Shown here piece by piece: positions 1 through 7,828 of a stretch of 64,000 nt of DNA. The stretch is from contig CAZSAP010000002.1 in assembly GCA_964604705.1 (NCBI GenBank), forward strand, positions 186,001-250,000, in the 5' to 3' direction. The notes beneath the pieces are model-generated. The model had not been told where the DNA came from. It did no database searches and saw only the letters and a program-made list of their open reading frames with translations. Numbering within the stretch: position 1 is the first letter of the stretch; each line of letters opens with the position of its first letter. This stretch comes from JAAXVQ01 sp964604705 (GTDB lineage: Bacteria > Oederibacteriota > JAAXVQ01). A program made the translations under genes and the position numbers.

Positions 1-339
1 CCTTTGCTCTGTGTCTACTGGGACCACGTGGCCGTTACTCCCACAGATAAGCGCCGCTTTGATGTTTGCATTCCCGTTGATCCGAATCTCACCCCCGCGC
101 CTCCGGTGCATAAGCATGTTTTGGTCGGCGGAAAAGTGGCCGTGTATCGCGCCCGGATTAAGCCTCAGGATTTTTACGCCCACTGGAACCGCTTCCTCAA
201 GTTCTGGTTTCCCACCAGCGGATTTATTCCCGACGACCGACCCTGCTTTGAGCGCATCCACCAGGCCTTTGGCCCTACGCCGCGCCAAGGGTTCCAGGTC
301 GAGATCTGCGTTCCCATCAAACCCCTTTCCAAGAGCTAA
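1..339 (+). CDS. AraC-type effector-binding (GyrI-like) domain protein, 5' end outside window
   Basis: The reading frame is open from the first base and ends at 337-339, so the N-terminus lies upstream of the window. The visible 112 residues look like the C-terminal part of a GyrI-like/AraC effector-binding domain: alternating strands and helices with the segment VLVGGKVAVYRARI, an aromatic-rich WNRFLKFWFPTSG stretch and a final strand FQVEICVPIK, which is how this domain usually ends. Such domains bind small molecules and are often fused to an N-terminal AraC or MerR HTH, which cannot be seen here. It lies about 70 bases upstream of the DUF1330 gene on the same strand. Confidence 0.7.
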   Translation, partial: PLLCVYWDHVAVTPTDKRRFDVCIPVDPNLTPAPPVHKHVLVGGKVAVYRARIKPQDFYAHWNRFLKFWFPTSGFIPDDRPCFERIHQAFGPTPRQGFQVEICVPIKPLSKS

Positions 340-408
340 CCGCCGTCGATTCTTCCGCCCGCGTTTGGCTTACGTACCGCATGGTTTAAATCCCAAGGAG
401 GCTTGGCT

Positions 409-714
409 ATGAGTGCTTACGTGGTTGGGAATTATACGGTTCATTCGGAGGCCGACTATATGAACTACATTCGCACGGTCGGAGAGACCTTGCGGGCCTT
501 TGGGGGACGCACGCTTATGGCCGATCATGAACCCACTGTCCTGGAAGGCAGTCCCGCACAGGTGATCGTGCTGGTGGAGTTTGATTCCTTCGAGCAAGCC
601 CAAGCCTGGTATTCAAGTCCGGCGTATCAGGCCATCATCCACTTTAGAAAACAAAGCAGTCAAGGTTGGGTGCTCTTAGGGAAAGCCTATGTCCCATTTG
701 GAGTCACGCCATGA
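409..714 (+). CDS. DUF1330 family protein
   Basis: A 101-residue protein with the ferredoxin-like alpha/beta dimeric fold expected for DUF1330. The segments AYVVGNYTVH, LMADHEPTVLEG, VIVLVEFDSFEQAQAWYSSPAYQ and the ending are typical of the family, whose biochemical role is unknown. The ATG at 409 is chosen over a TTG two codons upstream because AAGGAGG sits at 395-401 at normal spacing. The stop overlaps the ATG of the aminotransferase (ATGA), so the two are translationally coupled. Function in this context is not known. Confidence 0.85.
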   Translation: MSAYVVGNYTVHSEADYMNYIRTVGETLRAFGGRTLMADHEPTVLEGSPAQVIVLVEFDSFEQAQAWYSSPAYQAIIHFRKQSSQGWVLLGKAYVPFGVTP

Positions 715-1904
715 ACCATGTTCTTTTGTGCACAGGCTACGAGCTACGACTTCCGGGCATCGTGCGCGCGCAGAACTGCACCTTAGTCGATGCGGCCGGA
801 CACACGTATCTGGATCTTGAATCCGGTATCTGGTGCACCTCCGTGGGGCATTCGCATCCGCGGGTAAGCCAAGTGATCGGCCAGTACTCCGCACACTGCA
901 TGCATGCCGGGTATGCCTATGCGCATCCTGTGCTTGAACGCACCTCCGCCCAACTGCTCCAGATCACCGGTCTCCCGGAAGGGAAATGTCTCTTTCTCTG
1001 CTCGGGAAGCGAAGCCGTAGAAATCGGCGTGAACATGCTTTCCGCCATCTCCGACAAGCCTTATCTCCTGACCTTGAACGATCGTTATTTGTCCGCCTTT
1101 GGATCGGCCCATGAACAACGTCCCGAACGCTGGCTGCATTACGATTGGCGCGACCCGGCGGCGCTGGAGACGCTCCCCTTTGAGAACATCGCCGGCTTTG
1201 TGTTTGAGCCCGGAAGCGCCCTGGGCCGGGTTCACTTCCCACCCGAAGCGATCATCCAAACGCTCGTTGCCAAAATCCGCGAACACGGAGGATGGGTCAT
1301 GCCCAACGAAGTCACAACCGGCATGGGAAGAACCGGGAAATGGTTTGGGTATCAGCATTATGACTTTGTACCGGATGTCATTGCGCTGGGCAAGGGTTTG
1401 GGGAACGGCTACCCGGTCAGCGCCGTGGCCATGACTAGGCAGGTCGCCGACCGATTGGCCGAGGAACATTTTCACCATGCGCAATCGCATCAAAACGACC
1501 CGCTCGGCGCGGCCGTGGCCGGCGAGGTCATCCAAATCATTCATGATGAAGCGTTGTTGGAACGGTGCACAAAACTCGGCAAGGAGATGCGCGACCGTCT
1601 ACGCGCCCTGCAAACGCGGTACGGGATCATTCAGGAAGTGCGCGGACGCGGACTTATGCTGGCGATCGAGCTGGTGAAAAAGGAAGCGGGTTCGTACGCC
1701 GACGAGCTTTGGGCCGAATTGTTCAGCGCCCGTATCCTGGTGATCAAACGCCCAGGGCATGACGTGCTTCGGATTGATCCGGCCCTCACCCTCGAACGCC
1801 ACGACCTCGAGTATTTTCTTACGCACCTGGAAGCGGGCCTGGCTAAACTCAGCGGAGCGTTCAGGAAGACCGCGGGTTTCCCTGAGGCAGGCGGGTTAGG
1901 CTAA
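711..1904 (+). CDS. Class III (PLP-dependent) aminotransferase
   Basis: A 397-residue fold-type I, class III aminotransferase (acetylornithine/4-aminobutyrate transaminase family). Visible are the N-terminal LDLESGIWCTSVGHSHP region, the cofactor phosphate-binding CSGSEAVE, the MGRTGKWFG segment and the Schiff-base lysine in VIALGKGLGNGYP. The usual acidic residue of the DEV motif is Asn here (PNEVTTG), as seems to occur in some subfamilies. The start at 711 is preferred to the GTG/TTG codons inside DUF1330 because it gives an ATGA overlap and matches the domain start. The amino donor cannot be told from sequence. It meets the GNAT gene tail to tail with a 4-base overlap. Confidence 0.9.
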   Translation: MNHVLLCTGYELRLPGIVRAQNCTLVDAAGHTYLDLESGIWCTSVGHSHPRVSQVIGQYSAHCMHAGYAYAHPVLERTSAQLLQITGLPEGKCLFLCSGSEAVEIGVNMLSAISDKPYLLTLNDRYLSAFGSAHEQRPERWLHYDWRDPAALETLPFENIAGFVFEPGSALGRVHFPPEAIIQTLVAKIREHGGWVMPNEVTTGMGRTGKWFGYQHYDFVPDVIALGKGLGNGYPVSAVAMTRQVADRLAEEHFHHAQSHQNDPLGAAVAGEVIQIIHDEALLERCTKLGKEMRDRLRALQTRYGIIQEVRGRGLMLAIELVKKEAGSYADELWAELFSARILVIKRPGHDVLRIDPALTLERHDLEYFLTHLEAGLAKLSGAFRKTAGFPEAGGLG

Positions 1905-2353
1905 GGCTTAATTTTTTCCAAAAACACAAACGTCATGGTTCCGTGAGTTTCATCTTTGAAGCGGGAGTATCCGAGTGAGGCGTAAAAATGCAGGTTCTTC
2001 TCATCTTTGAATCCCGTGAACAGTTCAAAACGCTTCGTGCTTGGGAAACGAGTCTCAAGGTCCAACATCATCTGCTTGCCCAATCCGCGGTTTTGGAACT
2101 CAGGGTGGACAATCACCCGTCCGATATAGGCTGTGCCGTTTTGTTCAAAAGCTCGCAGACTGCCAATGATGCGGGGGCCGTCCACCATCTTTAGAACCAC
2201 ACCCTGTTGGAAGTCCGCCTGCAGCTCAGCCAGTGTTTGCGTAAGCGGCGGAATCGAATAGTCGCTGTAACGTACTGCGTTTTCCTGATAACAGAGTTTT
2301 TGCAGTTCCAATATGTCCGGCAGGTCGCTAAATTCCGCACACTCAATCAGCAT
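1901..2353 (-). CDS. GNAT family N-acetyltransferase
   Basis: A 150-residue single-domain Gcn5-related acetyltransferase. The acetyl-CoA pyrophosphate loop is visible in VIVHPEFQNRGLGKQMM (Q/RxxGxG/A type), preceded by the strand AYIGRVIV and followed by the LHFYASLGYSRF motif near the C-terminus, as in typical members. The acceptor substrate cannot be inferred. It is convergent with the aminotransferase, the two stop codons overlapping, and is followed by no clear hairpin terminator. Confidence 0.85.
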   Translation of the reverse strand: MLIECAEFSDLPDILELQKLCYQENAVRYSDYSIPPLTQTLAELQADFQQGVVLKMVDGPRIIGSLRAFEQNGTAYIGRVIVHPEFQNRGLGKQMMLDLETRFPSTKRFELFTGFKDEKNLHFYASLGYSRFKDETHGTMTFVFLEKIKP

Positions 2354-2432
2354 GATGCTATTCCCTCAAGGTTGTAAGGCTTCGACGGCAAGCATTGCGC
2401 ATCGCGGTTTAAGAAAATTCCGGTCGTTTGCC

Positions 2433-2840
2433 CTACTCTTTTTTCCCAGAAATGGTTTTAAGCTCTTCAAACGCCGCTTCCACGCTCGCCCAGGCTTCGT
2501 TCACATCTCGTTGGTGAATGTTCCATGACGCCGGGGTTTGATTTTGCGAAGCCTGCAACTTGGCTTTAAAGGCTTCCTGTGCGCCTGAATATTTCTCACT
2601 GGCTTCCAGCCAACGGTCCTTGGCTTCATCCGCAAGGCTCAATCCATGTCCCTGCAGCAGCTCGAGCCGCGTCTCCAGGTCCTGCGAACGCGCCATCAGA
2701 TCGGCCTCAAAAACCCGGACCTTTTCATGAAACTGCGCATCCGGAACCTGACCGGTGGATTGATTCGATCCACAGCCCGTTCCTACCAACACCATCGCCA
2801 AGCAAGCGAAAACCAAACCAAGAGACCTCATGCTCCGCAT
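2433..2840 (-). CDS. Predicted lipoprotein of unknown function
   Basis: A 135-residue protein with a lipoprotein signal peptide: a short basic start (MRSMR), a hydrophobic stretch and lipobox VGTGC, so the mature protein begins at about Cys23. The remainder is strongly helical and charged, with heptad-like segments rich in Glu, Leu and Ala, and probably forms coiled coils in the periplasm. No family is recognised. AAGGAG lies 8 bases before the ATG. Upstream (2841-2967) a small hairpin of about nine base pairs is seen but no gene. Confidence 0.65.
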   Translation of the reverse strand: MRSMRSLGLVFACLAMVLVGTGCGSNQSTGQVPDAQFHEKVRVFEADLMARSQDLETRLELLQGHGLSLADEAKDRWLEASEKYSGAQEAFKAKLQASQNQTPASWNIHQRDVNEAWASVEAAFEELKTISGKKE

Positions 2841-2967
2841 AGTCCACGCTCCTTATTTAATCTTGAATTTAACGCGACTGCGGTAAATCATACAACGATT
2901 TTACCGTATTGGTCCAGTAACAAGGAAAGCAGAACTATGATTTTAAACAGCGATTCGGCAGGACAGC

Positions 2968-3300
2968 CTAGGCCCGATTTGGCTTTTTGCTCACATACTG
3001 ATGCCAGTGCTGATTCTCCGGCTGTTTTCGGATCTTCACCCAATACGCTTCCCGGGCATCTTCGTCGATCTCAACGACACCCCCGTACAAGCGATCTCGG
3101 CCATCTTTATGCGGACCCGAGATCCAGTACTCCTCACCGGTCTCAGCATCCAAACAGTTGTATTTGTACCCGCTCCGGACCTTTGCCAACCGCCGTCCCC
3201 CGTAATAAAACGAACGGGCACTTTTGGAAAACGTCACCCAACCAATGCGCCCCGGGCCTTCCAAGCCGTCTTTCTTCTCCACATACATGATGCGCCGCAT
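2968..3300 (-). CDS. Small conserved hypothetical protein
   Basis: A 110-residue protein with the pattern MYVEKKDGLEGPGRIGWV, then SFYYGGRRL, GEEYWISGPHKDG, and GGVVEIDEDAREAYW. The same set of motifs occurs in widespread short proteins of unknown function (some carry the wrong name deoxyxylulose-phosphate synthase in databases, as I recall). The ATG at 3300 is preferred because GAGGA precedes it at good spacing and family members begin MRRIMYVE; an in-frame ATG lies 7 codons upstream (3321). It is strongly charged and has no signal peptide. No function is proposed. Confidence 0.7.
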   Translation of the reverse strand: MRRIMYVEKKDGLEGPGRIGWVTFSKSARSFYYGGRRLAKVRSGYKYNCLDAETGEEYWISGPHKDGRDRLYGGVVEIDEDAREAYWVKIRKQPENQHWHQYVSKKPNRA

Positions 3301-3488
3301 AGCGAAATCCTCGGTTGCCATAATGATGCTGAGCATCCCGCTTGGTTAAGCCACCCTAACCGCGTAGGTCCCAGCACTCATTATGGACACCAAGGTTTAA
3401 AAACAATTTCGTTATTTTTGGATTTTTACAGAAGCTGCAAGTTGGAACAACACCCTGTTCGGATCATAACACTGCAGGATTAAGCGCC

Positions 3489-4622
3489 TTAGCAAACCGT
3501 GAGCAATACATACCCGTAACTAAACCGAGCGCTTTCTGGGATGAGCAAGAGCAATTTCTGACCTTTTTGCAACGTACCACGGTTGGCCAATTCTTCAAGC
3601 ATGAGGTAAATGGACCCGGAGCCTACATTGCCTACCGTATACAAGTTGGTGAACCATTTGGAATAAGGAATCCCGATGCCCAGCGTCTCCAACTCATTAA
3701 ACAGACGATCTTTAAAAAAACCCGAGGAAATGTGCGGCAAAAAATAATCAATGGTATCCACGGAAAAATGACGCGTCCGACAAATGTCGGCGAGATAGCC
3801 GCACCCCAGCCGAATGATGTTTTTCTCCAGCAAGCGGGTGTCTTGCTTAATGGTGAAAATCGATTGCCGGGTCCACTCCGCCGGATCGTACTCGGCCCAA
3901 CCTTTAAGCTGTCCGTGCTCGTCTTTTTCCGCTCCCACGTACATGCAGGTATCGTAGGCATCCGCATAGGAACGCGTATCCATCCACTCGATCTTAAACG
4001 AAAGACCGTTGGCGGCAGGCGCGTTCTCCAGGAGCATGGCCCCGGCCCCATCCGAAAGCATCCAGCGTAAAAATTCTTTTTGAAAGGCAATGACAAGATT
4101 GCCCTCGAGCTGCTTGAGGTGTTGCGACTCACTCTCGAAGTTTTCCGCCCGCATCCAGCGTGAAACGCGCTCGGAACCTGTGCTGACGGCGGTTTGTGCG
4201 GTCCCGGCCATAACCGCCAAATAGGCGTACTTCATGGCTTGGATGCCGGTCAAACAGGATCCGGTAAACGAGGCCAGCTCAACGTTGGGCAGACCCAACT
4301 CGCCTTGAACCATGGAAGCATGCGAGGGCAACAATTGGTCAGGACTACCCGTGCCGCAGGCCAGTAGATCCACCGCAAGTCTTTTTTCCTGGGGGAACAA
4401 CGCCTTAACCGCCTGTGCAGTCATGGCCGCATTGGTATGAGTGGTCTGTCCTTGTTGATCGAGCGCATAATAGCGAGTGCGTATCTCGTTGCTGCGCAAT
4501 ATGATGCGGCGAGCCCGCGAGGGCTTGCCGTCGATCATCCCAAGGTACGCTTCCATCTGGTCGTTGGTCACCGGGTGGTTCGGCAGACATTTTGCGACCC
4601 GAGTTACATAAACTTCATTCAT
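3489..4622 (-). CDS. darB: DarB-like ketoacyl-ACP synthase III (dialkylresorcinol/flexirubin type)
   Basis: A 377-residue thiolase-fold enzyme of the DarB/StlD branch of KAS III. The opening (VYVTRVAKCLPNHPVTNDQME, then DGKPSRARRIILRSNEI and RTRYYALD) is the hallmark of this branch. The catalytic triad is visible: Cys123 in GSCLTG, His297 in LPHISSG and Asn332 in VGNVGSG. DarB enzymes join a 3-oxoacyl unit to an unsaturated acyl thioester and cyclise them to the precursor of dialkylresorcinols, which esterify aryl polyenes in flexirubins. The start has GGAGGAAGG upstream. It is the last gene of the minus-strand cluster, 48 bases after darA. Confidence 0.9.
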   Translation of the reverse strand: MNEVYVTRVAKCLPNHPVTNDQMEAYLGMIDGKPSRARRIILRSNEIRTRYYALDQQGQTTHTNAAMTAQAVKALFPQEKRLAVDLLACGTGSPDQLLPSHASMVQGELGLPNVELASFTGSCLTGIQAMKYAYLAVMAGTAQTAVSTGSERVSRWMRAENFESESQHLKQLEGNLVIAFQKEFLRWMLSDGAGAMLLENAPAANGLSFKIEWMDTRSYADAYDTCMYVGAEKDEHGQLKGWAEYDPAEWTRQSIFTIKQDTRLLEKNIIRLGCGYLADICRTRHFSVDTIDYFLPHISSGFFKDRLFNELETLGIGIPYSKWFTNLYTVGNVGSGSIYLMLEELANRGTLQKGQKLLLLIPESARFSYGYVLLTVC

Positions 4623-4670
4623 AACAAACCCTTCCTCCTAAAAATGCACACCTGCCGTACTTGCATACAC

Positions 4671-5582
4671 TTAGGTAGCCTGGTACTGTCGCACCAGCGC
4701 CCTAAACCGCCTGGGCGCAACCCAACCCAGCAGCTTGAACAGCGAAAACGAAATCGGCGAGAGCATGAACAGCACAACATAGAGATAATATTCAAACATC
4801 TTGAGCCGGACATTGCGGGCAGGATCGCCGTACGCGCCTTTGCGCAAAATAAACGAGGACCAGATGCGGAACATACGCTTCCCGTTTTTCTCAAGCGTCA
4901 CCAAGTCCGGCAACACCTCAACCGCGCCTTGGTTTATGAGGACCTGCTGGAGCTGGGAATAATCATTTTTGAACAATGCGGTTTGAATGCTTTGCCCAAA
5001 TCCCCGACAACGCCGAATGTCGCTCTCCGACACTCCGGCAGGCGGAATGATCCCGAAACGAGCTTTCCGGTTGTACAGCAGCCAACGCGCAATTGAAAAA
5101 AGGCTTAACAAGTTGGGCGCCCGGTCGCGCAGCGCAATATTGCCCACGTGCTTGGCCCCGGCCGCAGCCAGCGTTTTTTTCAGATCGTGCATACCCATGA
5201 CCCACATGTTGCGACAGCCGGTAACCGTTACCACCGGTTTGCCCTTGATGAGCGCTTTTCCCTGCTCGGATTGCAGAAACCCTTGGATCGGCAGCGACGG
5301 ACTTAAAAACCATGGTTGCCAGGCTAATAGGATGAGATCAAACGAGGCATTGGATTTTATAGTTAACGGTGCAATCGGACAGGCCAACCCTTGGACACAT
5401 TCTGGCATGGTCTGGAAAAACGCTTTGACGTTCCAAGGAAACGGAAAATCCGGAACGGGGCGAATGGCTTCAAACACCAACTCGACTTGGTCTGCTCCGG
5501 CTAAAGGTTGCGTCAGCGACTGGAGAATTTCACGGGTTTGCCCGGTTTGTGTGTAATATACGATTAAAATTCGCTTTTGCAT
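4671..5582 (-). CDS. darA: DarA-like dialkylresorcinol biosynthesis protein
   Basis: A 303-residue protein with an N-terminal flavodoxin-like fold (RILIVYYTQTGQTREI gives the phosphate-binding loop) followed by the family-specific PDFPFPWNVKAFFQTMPE, the AWQPWFLSPSLP motif and the GCRNMWVMG motif, then a hydrophobic C-terminal segment near residues 265-285 that could anchor it in the membrane. DarA works with DarB to make the resorcinol ring; its step is thought to be aromatisation. The ribosome site is weak (GGGTAC just before the ATG), and a 450-base gap with a long inverted repeat separates it from the ACP gene, so darA-darB may have separate control. Confidence 0.88.
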   Translation of the reverse strand: MQKRILIVYYTQTGQTREILQSLTQPLAGADQVELVFEAIRPVPDFPFPWNVKAFFQTMPECVQGLACPIAPLTIKSNASFDLILLAWQPWFLSPSLPIQGFLQSEQGKALIKGKPVVTVTGCRNMWVMGMHDLKKTLAAAGAKHVGNIALRDRAPNLLSLFSIARWLLYNRKARFGIIPPAGVSESDIRRCRGFGQSIQTALFKNDYSQLQQVLINQGAVEVLPDLVTLEKNGKRMFRIWSSFILRKGAYGDPARNVRLKMFEYYLYVVLFMLSPISFSLFKLLGWVAPRRFRALVRQYQAT

Positions 5583-5806
5583 GTACCCAATCGTAACCTT
5601 GCTCCGAAATAGTCCCCCGGCCTAACCTTAAAACCCTTGTACGGTTTTTCGGCATCCCCTGTCGGGGGGCATGGGCAGGATGTTTCAGCTCGATGATGGC
5701 CTAACCGACCTAAGTTTAGCGTACCCCTTCTGTTTTCGCAATATTTTCCTAATCTGGCAGACCACATCCCTAGTCCTTATTATAGTTCACCGGTGGGGCG
5801 CTTTGA

Positions 5807-6019
5807 TGTCGCCCTGGGAAAGCTCTTTTTTGAAATCGTGCGTTTTCATGTCTGGTCCCCTGCGGGTTTACCCATACAGGCCATAGCGTCCTAGCCGTGG
5901 TCTACATACCGGACAGGTGTGTAAACGTACGGATCATGGGGATGCCGCGTCCTCACACAAACGCCGCGAGCGAAACCTGAGAACGCACGATTTCAAAAAA
6001 GAGCTTTCCCAGGGCGACA
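5807..6019. repeat. Long inverted repeat (42-bp arms) in the ACP-darA gap
   Basis: The gap 5583-6033 contains no credible gene. Within it, 5807-5848 and 5978-6019 are reverse complements over 42 bases with one mismatch, enclosing about 130 bases. The left arm begins TGTCGCCCTGGGAAAGC. The inner region contains small complementary pieces (GTTTAC near 5865 and GTAAAC near 5922). The right arm ends 14 bases before the stop of the ACP gene, so an RNA hairpin could form directly after that gene on the minus strand. There is no U-run as in a simple terminator. It could be a MITE-like element, an RNA processing or attenuation structure, or both. Confidence 0.8.
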
Positions 6020-6033
6020 CCCATCGGAACAGG

Positions 6034-6309
6034 CTATGCCCCCGACTTCGCTCGTTGTTCCTCAATGTGCTTGGCCAGGGTCTTCAGCGACCGCAGGACC
6101 ATGCGGCTGGACTCTTGGTTCTCAATGCGCACATTGTATTTGCGCTGCACGGCAACCACGATCTCGACTGCATCGAGTGAGTCCAAGTGAAATGGTGAGT
6201 CCGGTCCAATAAGGGGTGCATCCGAGGATAGGTCCTCGGGCAAAGGGTCCAAAATGCGGCACACCTCCACCAGCATTTCTTTAAGTTCGTTCTCCAACGG
6301 AGTGAGCAT
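6034..6309 (-). CDS. Acyl carrier protein of the polyketide cluster
   Basis: A 91-residue acyl carrier protein. The phosphopantetheine attachment serine is Ser44 in HLDSLDAVEI, followed by the helix III region. It is a free-standing ACP of the type used in aryl polyene, flexirubin and resorcinol clusters (DarC role) rather than the general fatty acid ACP; this assignment rests on its place in the operon. GGAGGAATG precedes the ATG. It lies 27 bases downstream of the ABC permease and upstream of darA. No phosphopantetheinyl transferase is seen in the window. Confidence 0.88.
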   Translation of the reverse strand: MLTPLENELKEMLVEVCRILDPLPEDLSSDAPLIGPDSPFHLDSLDAVEIVVAVQRKYNVRIENQESSRMVLRSLKTLAKHIEEQRAKSGA

Positions 6310-6336
6310 GCTTCATTCCTCCCATAAAATCTTTAC

Positions 6337-7689
6337 CTATGTTCTTCGACTCCCACGCAGGGAGAATCCGGCCAAGGCAATGGTTCCTATAAAAAAAAGC
6401 AAAAGATAGGCAAGCTCGGGCCAAATCGTGAGCAGGCTGCCGCCGCGCACAAAAATATCCTGAAACGCCGTCAGTCCCCAAGCCAAGGGGGATATACGGC
6501 TGATGCTCTGCATGGTGTACGGCATGACGTAGGTCGGGACCATGATCCCGCCCAGGGCCGCGGCAATCACAATGGACACTGCGCCGAACATGGAGGCCTG
6601 CTCATACGTCCGGGCCAGCGTCCCCACCGCCAGACCAAATCCCGTGGCCGCCAGCGCCGCGGCCATTACCAGCGGGAGCACCTGAAGCAACTGTGCGGCT
6701 CCGGGCTCCAGGCCTGCCACACCCAGGAGGGGCAGTATATAACATCCGGCGCCCAGCATCAAAGCAAACTGAGCCGAACATACAATAAGATACGCGCCTA
6801 CTTTTCCGGCCAGCAAAGCCGCCGGAGAGACCGGCATGGTCATGAGCCGCTGGAAGGTTCCGGTTTGTCGTTCGCGCACCAGCACTCCGGCAATGGGAAC
6901 GACAATAAAAAACATGCCGAACAAAGACCAACCGGGCACATTTTGCTGCGCCGGAGTAGGCCATTTTACGTGTTGGCTTCCGGTGGCGGATTGTTCAGCA
7001 AGAACCAGCACGGGCTCGCTGCTCATGACAAAATGAACCTTGGGAACCGGAGCCCCAGAACTTTTGGCGGCCTGCTCGGCGCCCATCATCTGCGTCATCA
7101 TGCGTTGGGCGACTTTCTTGAGTTCCTGCGGAAGCGCCTGGGTCATGGCCGCGGCTCGCTCGCGTGCCTCGATCCCGAGAAAGACTCGATTCAAGGCATT
7201 CACTACCGCGGTCCGCAAAATGCCCTGTACCGCCGGATCAAAATAAAGCGTAACGCCGTTTAATCCTGAGTCCGCGGACGCGACGGGCGGATGCTGCTCG
7301 GCCCACGAGGCGGTCGTAAGCTGGTTTATCTTGGTGTGAAGCGCCGCACTGGTCCCGGGCTGAATCACCAGGCACACTTGAAACTCACCCTGGCGTACAG
7401 CCTGGCGGGCCGCGGCTTCATCCAACCGCTTTTGGTTGAGCGTGGTAACCACGTCCAAGCTTCCCATGCTCTCCAACTGTTGCGTTAAGGTCTTCCCCAG
7501 GAAACCCTGATCCAAGTCCACAAAAAGAACCCGCACCGGAGCTTCGCCCGTGGATTTTACAATCGAGTTCTGCACCAATGAAATAATCAGCAACAGCACC
7601 ATGGGCATGACCAGCAGCACCAACAGCCCCGCGCGGTCCCGGCGCAATTCCGTAAGCTCTTTTATCAGCGTTGCCCAAACAGCCAGCAT
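6337..7689 (-). CDS. ABC-2 type transporter permease
   Basis: A 450-residue membrane protein with the ABC-2 layout: one N-terminal membrane segment (about residues 22-42), a long extracytoplasmic domain (about 45-245), then five or six membrane segments to the C-terminus (from about residue 250), with the conserved cytoplasmic segment VLVRERQTGTFQRLMTMPVS. The ATPase gene precedes it in the operon. The pair is expected to export a lipid-like or polyketide product or move it to the outer membrane, as the ABC-2 pairs in flexirubin clusters are presumed to do. Substrate is inferred from context only. Confidence 0.88.
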   Translation of the reverse strand: MLAVWATLIKELTELRRDRAGLLVLLVMPMVLLLIISLVQNSIVKSTGEAPVRVLFVDLDQGFLGKTLTQQLESMGSLDVVTTLNQKRLDEAAARQAVRQGEFQVCLVIQPGTSAALHTKINQLTTASWAEQHPPVASADSGLNGVTLYFDPAVQGILRTAVVNALNRVFLGIEARERAAAMTQALPQELKKVAQRMMTQMMGAEQAAKSSGAPVPKVHFVMSSEPVLVLAEQSATGSQHVKWPTPAQQNVPGWSLFGMFFIVVPIAGVLVRERQTGTFQRLMTMPVSPAALLAGKVGAYLIVCSAQFALMLGAGCYILPLLGVAGLEPGAAQLLQVLPLVMAAALAATGFGLAVGTLARTYEQASMFGAVSIVIAAALGGIMVPTYVMPYTMQSISRISPLAWGLTAFQDIFVRGGSLLTIWPELAYLLLFFIGTIALAGFSLRGSRRT

Positions 7690-7706
7690 GCCATCCCCTT
7701 ATCTTT

Positions 7707-7825
7707 TAGTTGAGCGATGGGGTTGTGTTCGCAGACGATTGAGGAAAAACGTCTTCGTTTTTCCGATCTCGAGGCCGATTCTCTGAGATCGGCCGTTCTG
7801 CGAATGCAACCCCATCACTCAACTA
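7707..7825. repeat. Inverted repeat with two inner hairpins between ABC ATPase and permease genes
   Basis: Arms at 7707-7735 and 7797-7825 are complementary at 26 of 29 positions (left arm starts TAGTTGAGCGATGGGGTTG). Inside are a perfect 9-bp hairpin at 7743-7764 with a TCTT loop, and a second hairpin, CCGATCTC (7763-7770) with GAGATCGG (7785-7792). A competing pairing of GGCCGAT (7773-7779) with ATCGGCC (7788-7794) overlaps the second hairpin. The whole folds as a three-way junction. It fills most of the space between two genes that should be co-transcribed, so it would be present in the mRNA. Confidence 0.85.
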
Positions 7826-7828
7826 CCT

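Noticed and set aside
783..1544. A 253-codon minus-strand open frame opposite the aminotransferase
   Set aside because: It is antisense to a well-supported gene and its translation shows no family motifs.
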